From positions 2,728,001-2,792,000 of the forward strand of contig NZ_CP060789.1 of assembly GCF_014489575.1 (NCBI RefSeq): 64,000 nucleotides of DNA, written 5' to 3'. The notes below the pieces were generated by a model. It did not search any database. It worked only from the letters and a program-made list of their open reading frames with translations, and was not told the DNA's origin. Below, piece after piece: positions 62,515-64,000 of this stretch. The position numbers and the translations under genes were made by a program. Numbering within the stretch: position 1 is the stretch's first letter; each line of letters starts with the position of its first letter. This stretch comes from Tessaracoccus defluvii (GTDB taxonomy: Bacteria > Actinomycetota > Actinomycetes > Propionibacteriales > Propionibacteriaceae).

Positions 62515-63560
62515 TCAGCCGCCGGAGCGACCGTTCCCCGTCCCCGCGGGCACAGGTGAGCGACGGCCGAAGACGGGCTCGACCGCAGCGAGCTCCTCGT
62601 CGGTGGCGATCCGGAAGGCCCCTGCCGACTCGGCCTGTACTTCGCGTCGACCTTGACCGCGGGTGGCGCGGAGACTGGCGACGATGGACACGGTGATGAT
62701 GCTGGCGACGACGGCGAGGCTGATCGTGGTCGGGATGTAGAGCACGTCCAGCAGCAGCATCTTGATGCCCACCCAGATCAGGACGAACGAGAGCCCGATC
62801 TTGAGGTAGACGAACCGGTGGATCAGGTCAGCGAGGAGGAAGTACATGGCTCGCAGGCCGAGGATCGCGAACGCGTTGGCGGTGAAGACGAGGAACGGTT
62901 CGCTCGTCACGGCGAAGATCGCCGGGATCGAGTCGACGGCGAAGATGATGTCAGTGATCTCCACCAGCACCAGCACCGCTAGTAGCGGCGTCGCCACCAC
63001 AAGCCCCGCCTTGCGGACCAGGAACTTCTGCCCGTGGTACGCGTCTGTCATCGGCACGAACCTGCGGAACACCTTGAGGATGCGGGACTTCTCAGGATGG
63101 ACGTGCTCGTTGCGTGAGCGGAACATCCGCCAGCCGGTGTAGATCAGGAACGCCGCGAAGACATAAAGGACCCACGAGAAGTTCTCGATCAGCGCGGCGC
63201 CGGCGGCGATGAAGATCCCGCGGAAGACCAGCGCACCGAGGACGCCGAGGAACAGCACCCGGTGTTGAAGCTCGCGGGGACCGCGAAGGCGGCGAAGATG
63301 ATCGCCCAGATGAACACGTTGTCGACGGCGAGGGATTTCTCGATCAGATAACCGGCGAAGTACTGCTGCCCGAATTCCGCGCCCCACAGCGTCCACACCA
63401 GCACACCGAACGCGACACCGATCGTCACCCACACGATCGACCAGGCGGCGGCTTCCCGAACCCCGATCACGTGGGCCGTGCGGTGGGCGATGAGGTCGAC
63501 GACGAGCATCACCAGGATCACACCCAGGACGGCGAACCAGGCCCAGAGAGGAACAGTCAT
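62515..63560 (-). CDS. TerC-family membrane protein (frameshifted)
   Basis: TerC-family integral membrane protein of about nine helices, linked to tellurite resistance and to manganese export in several bacteria. First frame: LWAWFAVLGVILVMLVVDL, FGQQYFAGYLIEKSLAVDNVFIW. Second frame: HRVLFLGVLGALVFRGIFI, VEITDIIFAVDSIPAIFAVT, ILGLRAMYFLLADLIHRF. One base missing near 63271 (AGCTTC to AGCTTCC) joins them into 348 residues. The C-terminal tail is a Gly/Arg extension. The gene sits behind a yybP-ykoY riboswitch. ATG at 63558-63560; GGAGG upstream. Confidence 0.88.
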
Positions 63561-63570
63561 GACAAAAACC

Positions 63571-63680
63571 TCCACGAATATCGTGAAGGTCTCATCGGCC
63601 CTCAGGGCCCTGCGCACCGGGTCCCGCAGCGGGACCGTATTGACGATGCGGAGCGAGGATTACTCCCCTTCGGGTCCAAT
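63571..63680 (-). promoter_or_regulatory. yybP-ykoY (manganese) riboswitch controlling terC
   Basis: On the minus strand the leader contains the conserved GGGGAGTA (63668-63661) and GAGACCTTC (63593-63585), the hallmark loops of this aptamer, with a GTCCCGCTGCGGGAC hairpin between. GAAGG before GGAGTA can pair with CCTTC to form P1. In the alternative fold, ACCTTCACGA pairs with TCGTGGAGGT just before the ATG and hides the Shine-Dalgarno. Mn2+ binding would favour P1 and free the SD, turning terC on. Fold inferred by eye; boundaries are approximate. Confidence 0.85.
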
Positions 63681-63813
63681 GAGACAGGAAGAGTGCCTCC
63701 ACGTCAAGTCAGCCAGGTCGGGGCCGCTGAGAAGACCCGTCACAGGACACCCGCAGCGTCGACGCCCTCGTCGGCCGGTGCGTTGCCGGTTTGCCCCGGA
63801 CGTTCGGGAAGCC

Positions 63814-64000
63814 TCAGCCGGTGTTCTGCAGGCCGGCTGCAGCCCCCTTCACCGTGAGTAGCAGAACCTTCGCCCACTGCTGCCGGGTTTGGGGGTCCGA
63901 GGGGTCGTCGGTCTCGGTGCCTTTGTTGCGCAGCAGTCGCAGGGCGCGGAGTTGTAGGTGACTGAGGGCGTCGATGTCGGGGGCGCGGAGGGTGATCCTG
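63814..64000 (-). CDS. ppc: Phosphoenolpyruvate carboxylase, C-terminal end
   Basis: Only the last 61 codons are present (gene enters from the right edge). The sequence carries the LRAPDIDALSHLQLRALRLLR segment and the end LLLTVKGAAAGLQNTG, matching the universally conserved PEPC C-terminus (normally INGIAAGLRNTG). The enzyme carboxylates PEP to oxaloacetate. Note changes at conserved positions (N to K in the V(K)G segment, R to Q before NTG). The stop is 253 bases before terC, in the same direction. Confidence 0.88.
   Translation of the reverse strand, partial: RITLRAPDIDALSHLQLRALRLLRNKGTETDDPSDPQTRQQWAKVLLLTVKGAAAGLQNTG

Overview
The window is very GC-rich bacterial DNA with dense, often overlapping genes, GTG starts and many ATGA/GTGA stop-start junctions. 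Gene content points to a high-GC actinobacterium: RpfB, an MprAB-like two-component pair, Mrp antiporter with a fused A/B subunit, AarF/UbiB kinase, AGPS-like flavoprotein, Pta-AckA, and several probable leaderless mRNAs. The mix (Pta-Ack, branched-chain dehydrogenase, PEP carboxylase) would suit Propionibacteriaceae such as Tessaracoccus, but that placement is inference.

Layout. 1-7.0 kb: partial aat, an EcsC-like gene, alr (frameshifted), a repeat-rich DUF4282 membrane protein, and the E1alpha/E1beta/E2 genes of a 2-oxoacid dehydrogenase. 7-13 kb: secreted 5'-nucleotidase (frameshifted), ornithine carbamoyltransferase, low-MW tyrosine phosphatase, two-component system. 13-20.5 kb: two sugar-related blocks, a four-gene operon under a divergent TetR regulator with a 26-bp palindrome, and a SorC regulator divergent from an unusual 535-aa dehydrogenase. 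20.5-32.9 kb: rpfB, small enzymes, ArsR/SRPBCC and MarR/MFS modules with clear operators, L-serine dehydratase, M48 peptidase, and rpsF-ssb-rpsR-rplI. 33-42.5 kb: lipase-like hydrolase, rhodanese, acyl-CoA synthetase, ABC-F protein with a probable attenuation leader, uridine phosphorylase, ArsR-DUF2087 regulator, UbiB kinase, endonuclease IV. 42.5-48.7 kb: complete mrpA(B)CDEFG operon. 48.7-53.6 kb: pterin dehydratase-like gene, LLM oxidoreductase, pta-ackA. 53.7-60 kb: a three-gene cassette resembling orphan type VII secretion substrates, then an SDR-acyltransferase-AGPS trio matching the eukaryotic ether-lipid pathway, and yaaA. 60-64 kb: a truncated IS3-type element inserted in or beside a broken gene, a winged-helix regulator paired with an Ala/Gly-rich protein, terC behind a yybP-ykoY (manganese) riboswitch, and the 3' end of ppc.

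A cross-cutting feature is a set of at least eleven single-base frame breaks, nearly all in short homopolymers and nearly all the loss of one base, in genes whose two halves otherwise match full-length families (including alr, ssential in most bacteria). They look more like sequencing/assembly errors than true pseudogenes, so the affected genes are annotated as single loci spanning both frames.
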